This document shows, in pieces, positions 40,907 to 49,526 of a stretch of DNA of 64,000 bases. The notes beneath the pieces are model-generated. The model saw only the letters and a list, made by a program, of their open reading frames with translations. It ran no database searches and was not told the DNA's origin. The DNA lies in contig CAWATW010000003.1 in NCBI GenBank assembly GCA_963785075.1, positions 248,001 to 312,000 of the forward strand, read 5' to 3'. The DNA is from JAOUGY01 sp963785075. GTDB lineage: Bacteria; Actinomycetota; Acidimicrobiia; Spongiisociales; ZC4RG35. The first letter of the stretch is position 1; each line of letters begins with the position of its first letter. The translations under genes were made by a program, and so were the position numbers.

Positions 40907-41818
40907 GTGCGCATCAGAGTCACGAGCTTGCTCGCCGCGTTGTTGTTGGTCGTCACGGCGGCGCCGGCGGCTGCCACCGAATCATCATTCCCAGATGTGA
41001 TCGAACTTCCCGGAGGATTCTTCCCGGAGGGCATAGCCGTCGGTCGCGGCTCCACCGTGTACACCGGATCGTTGATCGACGGTGCGATCTGGCGTGGCGA
41101 CCTCCGGACGGGCACCGGAGACGTGTTCGTCCAAGGCGTCGAAGGCCGTATCGCAGTCGGTCTCGATTTCGATCACAGGAACGGCAGCCTCTGGGTGTCG
41201 GGCGGGCCTGGTGGTGAAGGTCGCGTCTACGACGGGCGAACCGGCGAAGTACTCGAGGTCATCCCTCTGGCGCCCGGATTCATCAACGACGTCGTCGTCA
41301 CCCGCACGGCCGCCTATTTCACGAACTCGGCGGCACCGGAGATCTACGCAGTCCCCCTCGACCGGCGAGGCAACGTAGCCGGACCGGCGGAGACCATTGC
41401 GCTTGGCGGCGCGTTCCAGTTCGAGCAAGGGCAGTTCAATGCCAATGGCATCGAGGCCACCCGGAAAGGCAAGACGCTGATCGTGGTCAACAGCTTCTTC
41501 GGTGAGATCTACACCGTGGATCCGGGGACGGGACACGCCGACCTGATCGATCTCGGTGGCGCAGTGGTCAATGGCGACGGCCTGGTGCTCGAAGGACGCA
41601 CGCTCTACGCCGTCGAGGGCGGCAAGAATCAGATCACCAAGATCCGGCTGTCTCCGAATCTGGGCAGCGGCGTGGTCGTCGATGCCCTCACGAGCCCTGC
41701 ATTCGATGTGCCGACCACGGCGGCGTTGTTCGGGAAGAGCCTGTACGCGGTGAACGCAAAATTCGGGACTCCGCCGACGCCCGCCACGCCATACGAAATC
41801 GTTCGAGTCGACCGCTGA
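40907..41818 (+). CDS. Secreted SMP-30/gluconolactonase-like beta-propeller protein
   Basis: This 303-residue protein starts at GTG 40907 after AGAAGGGA. A Sec signal peptide (RIRVTSLLAALLLVVTAAPAAAT) is followed by a six-bladed propeller pattern: FFPEGIAVGRGSTVYTGSLIDGAIWR, VGLDFDHRNGSLWVSGG, FINDVVVTRTAAYFTNS, NANGIEATRKGKTLIVVNSFFGEIY and NGDGLVLEGRTLYAVEG. These N-G-I/D-G-L blade motifs are typical of SMP-30-like and superoxide-dismutase-type propeller proteins. The substrate is unknown. Confidence 0.83.
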   Translation: MRIRVTSLLAALLLVVTAAPAAATESSFPDVIELPGGFFPEGIAVGRGSTVYTGSLIDGAIWRGDLRTGTGDVFVQGVEGRIAVGLDFDHRNGSLWVSGGPGGEGRVYDGRTGEVLEVIPLAPGFINDVVVTRTAAYFTNSAAPEIYAVPLDRRGNVAGPAETIALGGAFQFEQGQFNANGIEATRKGKTLIVVNSFFGEIYTVDPGTGHADLIDLGGAVVNGDGLVLEGRTLYAVEGGKNQITKIRLSPNLGSGVVVDALTSPAFDVPTTAALFGKSLYAVNAKFGTPPTPATPYEIVRVDR

Positions 41819-41910
41819 CGGCGACCGATCCACGACAGCGCCCGCCCGGACGCACCTCGGCGGGCGCTGCCACGACCACGCGAGCTCGACCTGCGACGTA
41901 TCGTCGGGAA

Positions 41911-42489
41911 ATGACCGACGGAACACTGCGCATCACAGGTGATGAGGCGGCCGATCGTCTGCTCAACAGCGATGGGACCGCATTGCTGATCGGCATGTTG
42001 TTGGATCAGCAGGTGCCCATGGAGTGGGCGTTTCGAGGGCCCGCCACGCTGGCGGAGCGAATGGGCGGATTGGAGGCCGGGCGGATCTCGGCGATGGACA
42101 AGGAGGAGTTCGTCTCCATTTGCGCTGCGAAGCCGGCCATCCACCGGTTCCCGGCGTCGATGGGTCGTCGGATACATGACCTCTGTACGGTCCTCGTCGA
42201 GGACTACGGCGGAGACGGCGCCAACGTTTGGGCGGATGTCGAGTCCGCCACAGAACTGCGCGGGCGGCTTTCGGGGCTCCCCGGCTTCGGAGTCGAGAAG
42301 ACGAAGATCTTCATCGCCCTTCTCGCCAAGCGCATGAACCTGTCGCCGGTCGGATGGCAAGAGGCGGCTTCACCGTTCTCCGACGATGAACCCCGTTCGG
42401 CGGCCGATGTGCACGACGATGCGTCTCTCACCCGGGTTCGAGAGTGGAAACGAAGCCAGAAGGCGAAAGGCAAGTCCAAGCAGGACTGA
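41911..42489 (+). CDS. HhH-GPD-type base-excision repair protein (uncharacterised actinobacterial family)
   Basis: This 192-residue protein begins LRITGDEAADRLLNSDGTALLIGMLLDQQVPMEWAF and continues with the helix-hairpin-helix LSGLPGFGVEKTKIFIALLAKR. This matches the small HhH-GPD proteins known as TIGR03252. The usual catalytic Asp region of DNA glycosylases is replaced by WQEAASPFSDDE, so base excision is presumed and not proven. The lysine-rich tail (KRSQKAKGKSKQD) may bind DNA. Confidence 0.85.
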   Translation: MTDGTLRITGDEAADRLLNSDGTALLIGMLLDQQVPMEWAFRGPATLAERMGGLEAGRISAMDKEEFVSICAAKPAIHRFPASMGRRIHDLCTVLVEDYGGDGANVWADVESATELRGRLSGLPGFGVEKTKIFIALLAKRMNLSPVGWQEAASPFSDDEPRSAADVHDDASLTRVREWKRSQKAKGKSKQD

Positions 42490-42652
42490 CCGTTGGGTTC
42501 GGGCAGATGTCTGGGCAGGTGTCAAGCGGCCCTATCGGCCGGTGCGGGCGGCGCTCGATGATCGGGGCATGGTTCATCACTCCCGGCTATCTGGGCCCGA
42601 CCGGTGCCCGACCTCCGAAGGCGAGGTCCGATCGACACGAAGGAGCAGCGGT

Positions 42653-42952
42653 ATGCGCCGACACGTGAAATGGCTCGCCATGGTTCTGCTCGTACTGGTG
42701 GTCACGGCATGCGCTGCCGGGTCGAATCCATCGCTCGACGTGGCGTCTGCCGATGGGGACGTTGCCGGATTCTGGCTTGGGCTGTGGCACGGGATCATCG
42801 TTCCGTTCACATTCGTCATCTCGCTGTTCTCCGACGGCGTCTCGATCTACGAAGTGCACAACAACGGAGGCTGGTACGACTTCGGCTTCGTGCTGGGTGC
42901 CGGGACGTTCCTCGGTGGCAGTGGAGCCGGGGCCAAGGGGGCTCGCCGTTGA
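42653..42952 (+). CDS. Small lipoprotein-like membrane protein
   Basis: This 99-residue protein starts at ATG 42653, with AAGGAG 7 bp upstream. A lipoprotein signal (WLAMVLLVLVVTAC) is followed by a conserved-looking region (FWLGLWHGIIVPFTFVISLFSDGVSIYEVHNNGGWYDFGFVLG). The second part matches small actinobacterial proteins found next to various transporters. The function is unknown. Confidence 0.75.
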   Translation: MRRHVKWLAMVLLVLVVTACAAGSNPSLDVASADGDVAGFWLGLWHGIIVPFTFVISLFSDGVSIYEVHNNGGWYDFGFVLGAGTFLGGSGAGAKGARR

Positions 42953-43061
42953 CGGTCGCCGGACGAACACCGAGTTCACGGGCTGAGCGTCAAGGAGCGC
43001 AAAACATCGTTGTAGCTCTTTGAGGGTTGACAATCTCACCAGAACGGGTAGCCTTCCCGCC

Positions 43062-43703
43062 ATGCGGAGAGGGGTACCCGTTCTTTTGGTGCTGGCGCTC
43101 GTCGTCGGTTGCTCGTCAAACGGTGCAACCGGGTCCACGACGACGACCACCGATGCACCGCCCACAACGGCGGAGACGACCACCACCACACAGTCGACGA
43201 CTACCACGGTCGAAGAGACGACCACCACCACCGAACCGCCGTCGACCACCGCCGTCGACGACACGATCCCCTACCCCGACAACACCGGTACGGACTGGTT
43301 CAAGATCGTCACAGAACTGGAAGCGTTCGGGGGTTGGCTAGGGGAACACCCCGATCCAAGCCTGATTCGACTGATCGCAGTGGAGTCAAGCCCCATCTAC
43401 AAAGGGATCGACCAGGTGATCTCCGAGTACGCCACAAGCGGTTGGAGGGATCTCCCTGGCGGGCGCGCCGAGATTCTCGCTGCCGAGTTTGCCGCGGGCG
43501 TCGTCGATCTCGGTGAGGTGCAGGTACGTGTGGCGTCTGACTACGACGGGGCGACGACGGTCGACTCCGAAGGCACCGTTGTGCGGACCACACCTGACGA
43601 AGACCCGAAGGTCACGACTTGGACCTTGCGAGGAAGCGAGGCTGAAGGTTGGCGGCTCTATTCGGTGACATATGTGGGTCCCTATGAGGGTTCCGATGCT
43701 TAG
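43062..43703 (+). CDS. Secreted lipoprotein with Thr-rich linker
   Basis: This 213-residue protein starts at ATG 43062. The lipobox VVGC at residues 14-17 is followed by about 50 residues of Thr/Pro/Glu linker (TTTTTDAPPTTAETTTTT...). A folded domain follows (TDWFKIVTELEAFGGWLGEH, GRAEILAAEFAAGVVDLGEVQVRVASDYDG, WTLRGSEAEGWRLYSVTYVG). This resembles surface lipoproteins of unknown function. The stop overlaps the next gene, so the two are coupled. Confidence 0.75.
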   Translation: MRRGVPVLLVLALVVGCSSNGATGSTTTTTDAPPTTAETTTTTQSTTTTVEETTTTTEPPSTTAVDDTIPYPDNTGTDWFKIVTELEAFGGWLGEHPDPSLIRLIAVESSPIYKGIDQVISEYATSGWRDLPGGRAEILAAEFAAGVVDLGEVQVRVASDYDGATTVDSEGTVVRTTPDEDPKVTTWTLRGSEAEGWRLYSVTYVGPYEGSDA

Positions 43704-44793
43704 GTTCGTTGTCATTGTCATGATTGTCGTAGTCGTGCCAGCACAAGCCCTTGCCTTCGAGGTTGGAGATCCCGGCAACTCTGTAACGACTACCTCCAAC
43801 GGTGACAGGATCACCGCCGATATCTTCCGGATCGCATCCGACGGCGAGCAACGGTTCGATCTGGCGGAATATTGCTTCGATGTGTTCGCCGGGCGCGAGA
43901 ACGCCTACGAGGTCCAGCTGCGGATCCAGGCGAACGACGATGCCGAGGCGGCGGGTGACGAGCTCCCGTATCCCGACGTTCTGGCCGATCTTCCGTACGC
44001 AGGTGTGATACCGAACGCCGATGGTGATGTGCGGCCGTGTCTCGGCACGTCGGCCCGCCTGGCCTCGGATCCGCCCGATCCTCCGTGCCAGTTCGGCGAG
44101 ATCAAGGCGGTGGTCGGGTACTACTACTACGACCTGGCCGCCCGGGACTTCGTGTTCCTGTCGTCCGAGGACTACACGGCCTATCGAGACCGCGGCGGTG
44201 ACTCGGGGATGTGGGACACGGAATACGTGTGTCTGGCGGTCATCGATGAGGATGATCTGAGCGCGTCGTTCGACGAGCTCCTCGTGGCGCCGGCGTTCTG
44301 GAAGTCGCCGCATGTGGTCGGGCTCACCGGGCTGGACACCTGGGTCTGGTACGACTTCGCCGTTCCGGAGTCACACACGCTCAACCGCGACTTCACCGTC
44401 GACGCCGACGGGCTTCCGCTGGGCGTCGACGCCACCATCTGGGTCGACTTCGTGCGGTGGGACATGGACGGCGACGGGGAGTGGGACGTGGAGGTCGATC
44501 TGCCCGACACGGAGCTCGCTCCCGCTACACACGCCGAATACGTCGACGTCGGCGGCTCCGATTCCGAGACGCGGACCGCGGGGATCTGGCTGTACGAGAC
44601 AAAGGGCACCTATCCGGTGACTGTCGAGATCGAGTGGCGGGGTCTATACGAGTTCGTGAACTACCCAGGAAACGACGGGTTCTACGACCCGCTGTTCGCT
44701 TCGAGCATCAACGACTACCAGGTATGTGAGGTACGTGGCGTGCTCATCGAAGAGGACGGCCCCAACGCCGTCGACTCCTGCATCGCTCCCTGA
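43684..44793 (+). CDS. Secreted protein of unknown function
   Basis: The protein is 369 residues from ATG 43684 (MRVPMLRFVVIVM); ATG 43696 is an alternative. A signal peptide (LRFVVIVMIVVVVPAQALAF) is followed by a long acidic, Tyr/Trp-rich beta domain with several Cys residues (AEYCFDVFAG, DVRPCLG, YVCLAV, YQVCEVRG, VDSCIAP). A calcium-loop-like DMDGDGEWDVEVD is present. No family was recognised. It overlaps the end of the preceding lipoprotein gene and is probably exported with it as one surface unit. Confidence 0.75.
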   Translation: MRVPMLRFVVIVMIVVVVPAQALAFEVGDPGNSVTTTSNGDRITADIFRIASDGEQRFDLAEYCFDVFAGRENAYEVQLRIQANDDAEAAGDELPYPDVLADLPYAGVIPNADGDVRPCLGTSARLASDPPDPPCQFGEIKAVVGYYYYDLAARDFVFLSSEDYTAYRDRGGDSGMWDTEYVCLAVIDEDDLSASFDELLVAPAFWKSPHVVGLTGLDTWVWYDFAVPESHTLNRDFTVDADGLPLGVDATIWVDFVRWDMDGDGEWDVEVDLPDTELAPATHAEYVDVGGSDSETRTAGIWLYETKGTYPVTVEIEWRGLYEFVNYPGNDGFYDPLFASSINDYQVCEVRGVLIEEDGPNAVDSCIAP

Positions 44794-44841
44794 TCGCCTC
44801 GTCAGCCACTTCGCGATCTACGACGCCTAGATTGGCCGCCG

Positions 44842-45246
44842 ATGGAGACCATGTACGAGCGCGTCGGCGGCGATGACTTCTTCCACCGATTGGTCGACAC
44901 CTTCTACCAGGGAGTTGCCGGCGACGAACCGCTGGCGTCGATGTACCCCGAGGCTCCCGATTTCGACGGTGCTCGTCACCGGCTGACGTTGTTCTTGATC
45001 CAGTATTGGGGCGGCCCGACCACATACATGGAGGAGCGCGGCCATCCTCGTCTCCGGATGCGCCACTTCCCGTTTCCGATCGGATCTGATGCGGCGGACC
45101 GGTGGCTCACCCACATGCGAGCGGCAGTGGACGCCGTGGCCAGACCGCTCGAAGGTGGCGATGCGATCGCCTCCGAGCTGATGGCGTACTTCGAGCCCGC
45201 CGCCGACCAGATGAGAAATGAGGGCTTGACCATTCGTCACGGCTGA
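44842..45246 (+). CDS. glbO: Group II truncated haemoglobin
   Basis: This 134-residue protein begins YERVGGDDFFHRLVDTFYQGVAGDEPLASMYP. It continues with HRLTLFLIQYWGGPTTYMEERGHPRLRMRHFPFPIG, where H in MRHFPF is the proximal haem ligand and the E-helix WGGP block is typical of trHbO. WLTHMRAAVDAV and the C-terminal helix complete it. Such proteins bind O2 and assist oxidative or nitrosative defence. It is complete and monocistronic. Confidence 0.93.
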   Translation: METMYERVGGDDFFHRLVDTFYQGVAGDEPLASMYPEAPDFDGARHRLTLFLIQYWGGPTTYMEERGHPRLRMRHFPFPIGSDAADRWLTHMRAAVDAVARPLEGGDAIASELMAYFEPAADQMRNEGLTIRHG

Positions 45247-45342
45247 CCGAGCGGTCGGCCCACTGATCCCCTCCGTCATTGCGGGTATCCACGGCCTCCC
45301 TGTGGCGTCTTTGTGTGACTGATGCCAACAAGGAGGTATTCG

Positions 45343-45609
45343 ATGCATCAGTTTCAGCAATGGGACATGGCCAACCAGCGTGTCGAAGCGAGACGCAGTG
45401 AGGCTGAGGCACGTCGGCAGCGGAAAGCTGCTCGACTCGTTCGAGTCCGTCGTCGCTCTGGCGTGTTCGGCCGGCGCCGGCGGACTCTCGTTCGTCCGGG
45501 TACCCACCTTCCGGCCGAGGGTACTACCGCGCTCAGCCCGGTGACGACTGATCCCATCGGCTGGTCGATGCATCACGACACGGCGCCGCTCGAACGCATG
45601 GCGGCCTGA
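45343..45609 (+). CDS. Small, very basic protein of unknown function
   Basis: This 88-residue protein starts at ATG 45343, preceded by AAGGAGG. It is rich in Arg (EARRSEAEARRQRKAARLVRVRRRSG, FGRRRRTLVRPG), with an acidic-neutral tail. No signal peptide or known domain is visible. The strong ribosome-binding site argues for a real gene. Confidence 0.6.
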   Translation: MHQFQQWDMANQRVEARRSEAEARRQRKAARLVRVRRRSGVFGRRRRTLVRPGTHLPAEGTTALSPVTTDPIGWSMHHDTAPLERMAA

Positions 45610-45707
45610 GTCGAGCGGACGTATCACGAACACGTCCACGTAGGTCGAGAAGATGCCCGGGTGCTCCGCCGACCCAGAGCCCGGTTCGCCCTTGGGGTGT
45701 GGGCGAG

Positions 45708-45745
45708 GAGAAGGGGACCGAAACGGCAGACCCGGTCCCTTTCTC
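45708..45745 (+). terminator. Hairpin, possible terminator
   Basis: GAGAAGGGGACCG at 45708-45720 pairs with CGGTCCCTTTCTC at 45733-45745 with one mismatch. It is 99 bp after the basic-protein gene. Confidence 0.55.
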
Positions 45746-45960
45746 CATGCCCCGAAGCAGGTGGACGCATCGCGACCACGCCCACGTGATCGCCCCGTCG
45801 TCGCCGCCGGGACCGACCTGGCGAGCGTCCCGTGGAAAGCCCCGTGAAGCTTCCCAACAGGTCGGCGAGCTCTCCGACATCTGGGATCCGCAGGGGTGAC
45901 GCCACCACAGCGGATCCTTCCCGAAACTGAGTGCTCGAAGGTAGGTCGGTGAGAGGCTCA

Positions 45961-46015
45961 ACGGGACGATCGGTCCTGGCGGAGCACCCCTGCCGGCCAG
46001 CCCCGATCGTCCCGT
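45961..46015. repeat. Long inverted repeat upstream of recC
   Basis: ACGGGACGATCGG at 45961-45973 and CCGATCGTCCCGT at 46003-46015 are perfect complements (13 bp). CTGGC/GCCAG form an inner stem. It could be a terminator or a structured leader. Confidence 0.6.
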
Positions 46016-46241
46016 CGACCCTTCGGACCCCCTCCTGTGGTCTACCCAGGCCCGAGGCTGTCTCACATTTCGTGCACGACGGCCCGACCGCGCAAGAGGC
46101 GAAAGTACATGTCACCTCGACTTGGATCGAAAGGGCTGCACCGGTTGAAGGCGCACCGTCGAGTTTCGTGTCACCGGCTGACGCTACGGTGACGCAACCG
46201 ATGATTCGGAAAGTGGATGGCGGTCCGGGAAGGGGTCACAG

Positions 46242-49200
46242 ATGGGTGTAGCGGTGCATGTCGCTTCGCATCCCGATGCCCTGGTCGCCACGCTGGCCGA
46301 ACGTCTGCGGGCCGACCCCCTGGATCCGTTCACTTCGGAGGTCATCGCCGTCCCGACCCGTGGCATCGAACGGTGGCTCACACAGCGGATCGCTCTCGAA
46401 CTGGCCGATGTCGGTGGCGGGATCGCTGCGAACATCGAGTTCCCTTCCCCTCGAGGGTTCGTGCGGCAGGTGGTCGGGCAGATGCCCGACCTGAGTGCGT
46501 CGTTCGAGGCCTGGGAAGGCCCGGCGTTCCACGCCTCGGTGATGGCGGCGATCGACGACGAGCTCCATCAACCGTGGATGGTGGTGCTCCGGCGACACCT
46601 TGCGGCCGCGACGTCGTCGAGAATGGCGGCGGCGGCGAAGATCTCACGCCTCTTCGTGTCGTACGCCCGTCGCCGTCCGACGATGATCTCGTCGTGGGCT
46701 GCAGGTGGAGAGGTCGGGCCTGCGGGTGACGCCCTCGACGATCACCAGCTCTGGCAGCCGCGGCTGTGGAGAGCACTTCGAGAGCGCATCGGGCTGCCGG
46801 CCGTCCCGGAACTCGGCCCTGCTGCACTCGGTCCGCTTCGCGCCGGCGAGGTCGACCTGCCGGAACGCCTTTCGGTGTATGGGCTGACCGCCACGGACCC
46901 CTTCGACCTGGCGGTGTTCGAAGCGATCGGAGACACGACCGACGTCCACCTGCACGTGCTGCATCCGTCGCCGGCCCTGTGGGAGGCGGTCGCCGGCCAC
47001 GACGCCGTCGACCTCGACCGCCGCGCCGACGCCTCGGTTCGAGAAGCGGCCCACCCACTGCTTCGTTCGTGGGGACGTGACAGCCGTGAACTGCAACTCG
47101 TGTTGAGGGAGGCCGGACTGACCGGGGCCGGGGAACATGTGCACTTCCAGGAGACACCCTCTCCGGTGTCCATGACGCTGTTGGAGAGGCTCCAGGCCGA
47201 CATTCGAGGCAACCGGCCCGCTTCGTCTGCTGCGCCGGATCCGATGGACCGCTCGGTGCAGATCCATGTGTGTCACGGCGCACGCCGTCAGGTGGAGGTG
47301 TTGCGCGACGCCATTCTCCACATCCTCGCCGACGATCCGACCATCGAACCACGAGACGTCGTGATCATGACTCCCGACCTGGCCGGTTTCGCCCCGCTGC
47401 TCGAGGCGGGGTTCCCCCAAGCCGGGTCCGACACGCTGCCGGACCTCCGGGTGCGGATCGCCGATCGATCGCCATCCGCCACCAATCCGCTGGTTCGGTT
47501 CGCCGCCGGAATCCTGGATCTGGCCGACAGCCGGCTGGAGGCTGCGGCGATTCGCGAGTTGGTGACACGACCTGTCGTCCAGAACCGGTTCGGATTCGAT
47601 GCCGAGACCGCTGGATCGATCGTGCAGATCGTCGACGATGCCACCATCGCATGGGGCCTCGACGCAGATCACCGGCGCAAGTGGGGTATCGAGGACATCG
47701 CCGAGCGGACATGGCGGCGGGGCCTCGATCGTGCCCTGGCCGGTGTCTTCTACACGGACAGCCCCGTCCGGGTGGTCGGCGATGTCGCCCCGCTGGACGG
47801 TGTCGAAGGTCAGGACGCCCGGCCGGTGGGCATCCTCGCCGCCATCATCGACCGTGTCACCGCCATCAGGGCTCGTCTCTCCGAGAGGATGCCGCTGTCG
47901 GAGTGGGCGGCGGCCATCGCCGCCTCCACCCGTATGCTCGCCGACCCCGGGTGGGACGACGAGTGGCAGTGGAATCAGCTGGAACGCCTGCTGATCGAGA
48001 CCTTTCCCCGGACCGGTGACGCCGATCCCCCTGTGACGCTCACCGAGGCCAGACAGGCGATGAAGGGGTGGACCGACGACCGTCCGAGCCCGTTGATGTT
48101 CCGGACGGGCGATGTGACCGTGTGCACGCTGGTGCCCATGCGTTCGGTGCCCTATCGCGTGGTGTGTCTGCTCGGAATGGACGACGATCGGTTCCCGCGA
48201 CGGGGACGCTCCGACGGTGACGACCTTCTGGTCGGGCACGAGCGGGTGGGCGATCACGCCCGGCCGAGTGAGGATCGCCAATTGCTGCTCGACGCGGTGA
48301 TGGCGGCCGGAGACCATCTCGTCGTCACATACTCCGGGCGGGATGAGATCACCAACGCCGAGTATCCCCCCGCCGTCCCCATCGCCGAGCTCGGCGACGT
48401 GCTCTCGGCGATGACGGGCCTCCCGATCGCAGAGCTCGAGACCCGACACCCGCTCCAGTCGTTCAGCGAGGCCGTGTTCACTCCGGAGGCGCTCGGCGTG
48501 ACGGGGCCGTGGGGGTTCGATCCGATCCAGCTCGCTGGGGCGCACGCCGTGCAGCGGAGGATGCAGCCTTCGCTCGACATGGAGGTGCCATGGCCGCCTC
48601 TCGATCCCCCCGAGGTGGTCAGGCTCGGCGACCTTCACCGGTTCCTCACGAACCCGGTCCGGGGCTTCGTGCGTGCGTCGCTCGGATTCGGGATCCCCGA
48701 CGTTGCGGAGCTGGCGGACGATGCCGTGCCGGTCGAACTCGGTGGCCTGGAGTCATGGGCGCTCAAGGACCGCTTGATCGACGGTCTGGCCCGAGGTCAC
48801 GAACTCGAGTCACTTCTCGCTCGAGAGCGAGGGGCCGACGCCCTGCCTCCGGCCCGGCTCGCCGAACGCGAGATCGACAAGGCCCGCACCGACGTCGAAG
48901 CTCTGTGGACTGCGGCCGTGGGCCGTGGCTATCACCGTGCTCATCATCGGCGATACACCGGATCGTTGAACGTGAACGGACGTCTCGTCGAGGGTTCGGT
49001 GACAGCCGACCCCCGCGAGTCACATCTGCCGCTCATCACCCCTTCCCGGATCAAGGCCTCGCACCGGCTTCGGTCGTTCGTCGAGCTGTGCTTCTTGACG
49101 GCTCTCGAGCCCGAGCACCCTTGGCATGCGTTGATGCTGACGCGCCAAGCGCGGGGGAGGGGATTCCTCGAGGTCACCATCGGGCCGCTCGGGAACTCGG

Positions 49201-49526
49201 GGGACGAGCGTCGTTCGAAGGCGATGCAGCTGCTGTGGGGGTTGGTGTCGCTCTACGACGACGGTCATCGAGCGCCGATGCCTCTGCCGTGCGAGACCGG
49301 ACTGGCTTGGCAACGCAAGGCGGTCGCCAACCGCACCGGTGCGACGTGGGACGCACGGGACAAGTTCGAGCGTGACCGTTTCTCCGCCGAGCGTCGCGAC
49401 ACAGCCCACGAGTTGGTGTACGGCAAGGACGACACCCTGGAGCGGCTGCTGTCGTCGGGGTTCGAGGAGCACTGCCGACGGCTGTGGGAACCGGTGATCC
49501 CTCTCATGAAGGACGTCGGCCTGTGA
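46242..49526 (+). CDS. recC: Exodeoxyribonuclease V subunit gamma (RecC)
   Basis: This 1094-residue protein begins VHVASHPDALVATLAERL, with the RecC block SEVIAVPTRGIERWLTQRIALELA. Later blocks are FMSYARRRP-like LFVSYARRRP, VDLPERLSVYGLTATDPFDLAVFEAIG, VQIHVCHGARRQVEVLRDAILHIL and VCTLVPMRSVPYRVVCLLGMDD. RecC recognises Chi-like sites and holds the complex together. Its TGA overlaps the recB GTG (GTGA), so the two are translationally coupled. Length and domain order are normal for actinobacterial RecC. Confidence 0.94.
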   Translation: MGVAVHVASHPDALVATLAERLRADPLDPFTSEVIAVPTRGIERWLTQRIALELADVGGGIAANIEFPSPRGFVRQVVGQMPDLSASFEAWEGPAFHASVMAAIDDELHQPWMVVLRRHLAAATSSRMAAAAKISRLFVSYARRRPTMISSWAAGGEVGPAGDALDDHQLWQPRLWRALRERIGLPAVPELGPAALGPLRAGEVDLPERLSVYGLTATDPFDLAVFEAIGDTTDVHLHVLHPSPALWEAVAGHDAVDLDRRADASVREAAHPLLRSWGRDSRELQLVLREAGLTGAGEHVHFQETPSPVSMTLLERLQADIRGNRPASSAAPDPMDRSVQIHVCHGARRQVEVLRDAILHILADDPTIEPRDVVIMTPDLAGFAPLLEAGFPQAGSDTLPDLRVRIADRSPSATNPLVRFAAGILDLADSRLEAAAIRELVTRPVVQNRFGFDAETAGSIVQIVDDATIAWGLDADHRRKWGIEDIAERTWRRGLDRALAGVFYTDSPVRVVGDVAPLDGVEGQDARPVGILAAIIDRVTAIRARLSERMPLSEWAAAIAASTRMLADPGWDDEWQWNQLERLLIETFPRTGDADPPVTLTEARQAMKGWTDDRPSPLMFRTGDVTVCTLVPMRSVPYRVVCLLGMDDDRFPRRGRSDGDDLLVGHERVGDHARPSEDRQLLLDAVMAAGDHLVVTYSGRDEITNAEYPPAVPIAELGDVLSAMTGLPIAELETRHPLQSFSEAVFTPEALGVTGPWGFDPIQLAGAHAVQRRMQPSLDMEVPWPPLDPPEVVRLGDLHRFLTNPVRGFVRASLGFGIPDVAELADDAVPVELGGLESWALKDRLIDGLARGHELESLLARERGADALPPARLAEREIDKARTDVEALWTAAVGRGYHRAHHRRYTGSLNVNGRLVEGSVTADPRESHLPLITPSRIKASHRLRSFVELCFLTALEPEHPWHALMLTRQARGRGFLEVTIGPLGNSGDERRSKAMQLLWGLVSLYDDGHRAPMPLPCETGLAWQRKAVANRTGATWDARDKFERDRFSAERRDTAHELVYGKDDTLERLLSSGFEEHCRRLWEPVIPLMKDVGL

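Larger units (their letters stand above)
45610..46241. other. Intergenic region with two hairpins, no gene
   Basis: These 632 bp separate the basic-protein gene from recC. No frame with a known motif was found. Two inverted repeats (45708-45745 and 45961-46015) are described separately. The last part holds the recBCD promoter, and GGGAAGGGG before ATG 46242 is the probable ribosome-binding site. Confidence 0.5.

Noticed and set aside
39706..41115. A 469-residue minus-strand frame
   Set aside because: It lies opposite better-supported plus-strand genes, has low-complexity Ser/Arg/Thr composition and no domain.
45533..46115. Two minus-strand frames in the gap before recC
   Set aside because: They have no known motif, atypical composition and cross both inverted repeats.
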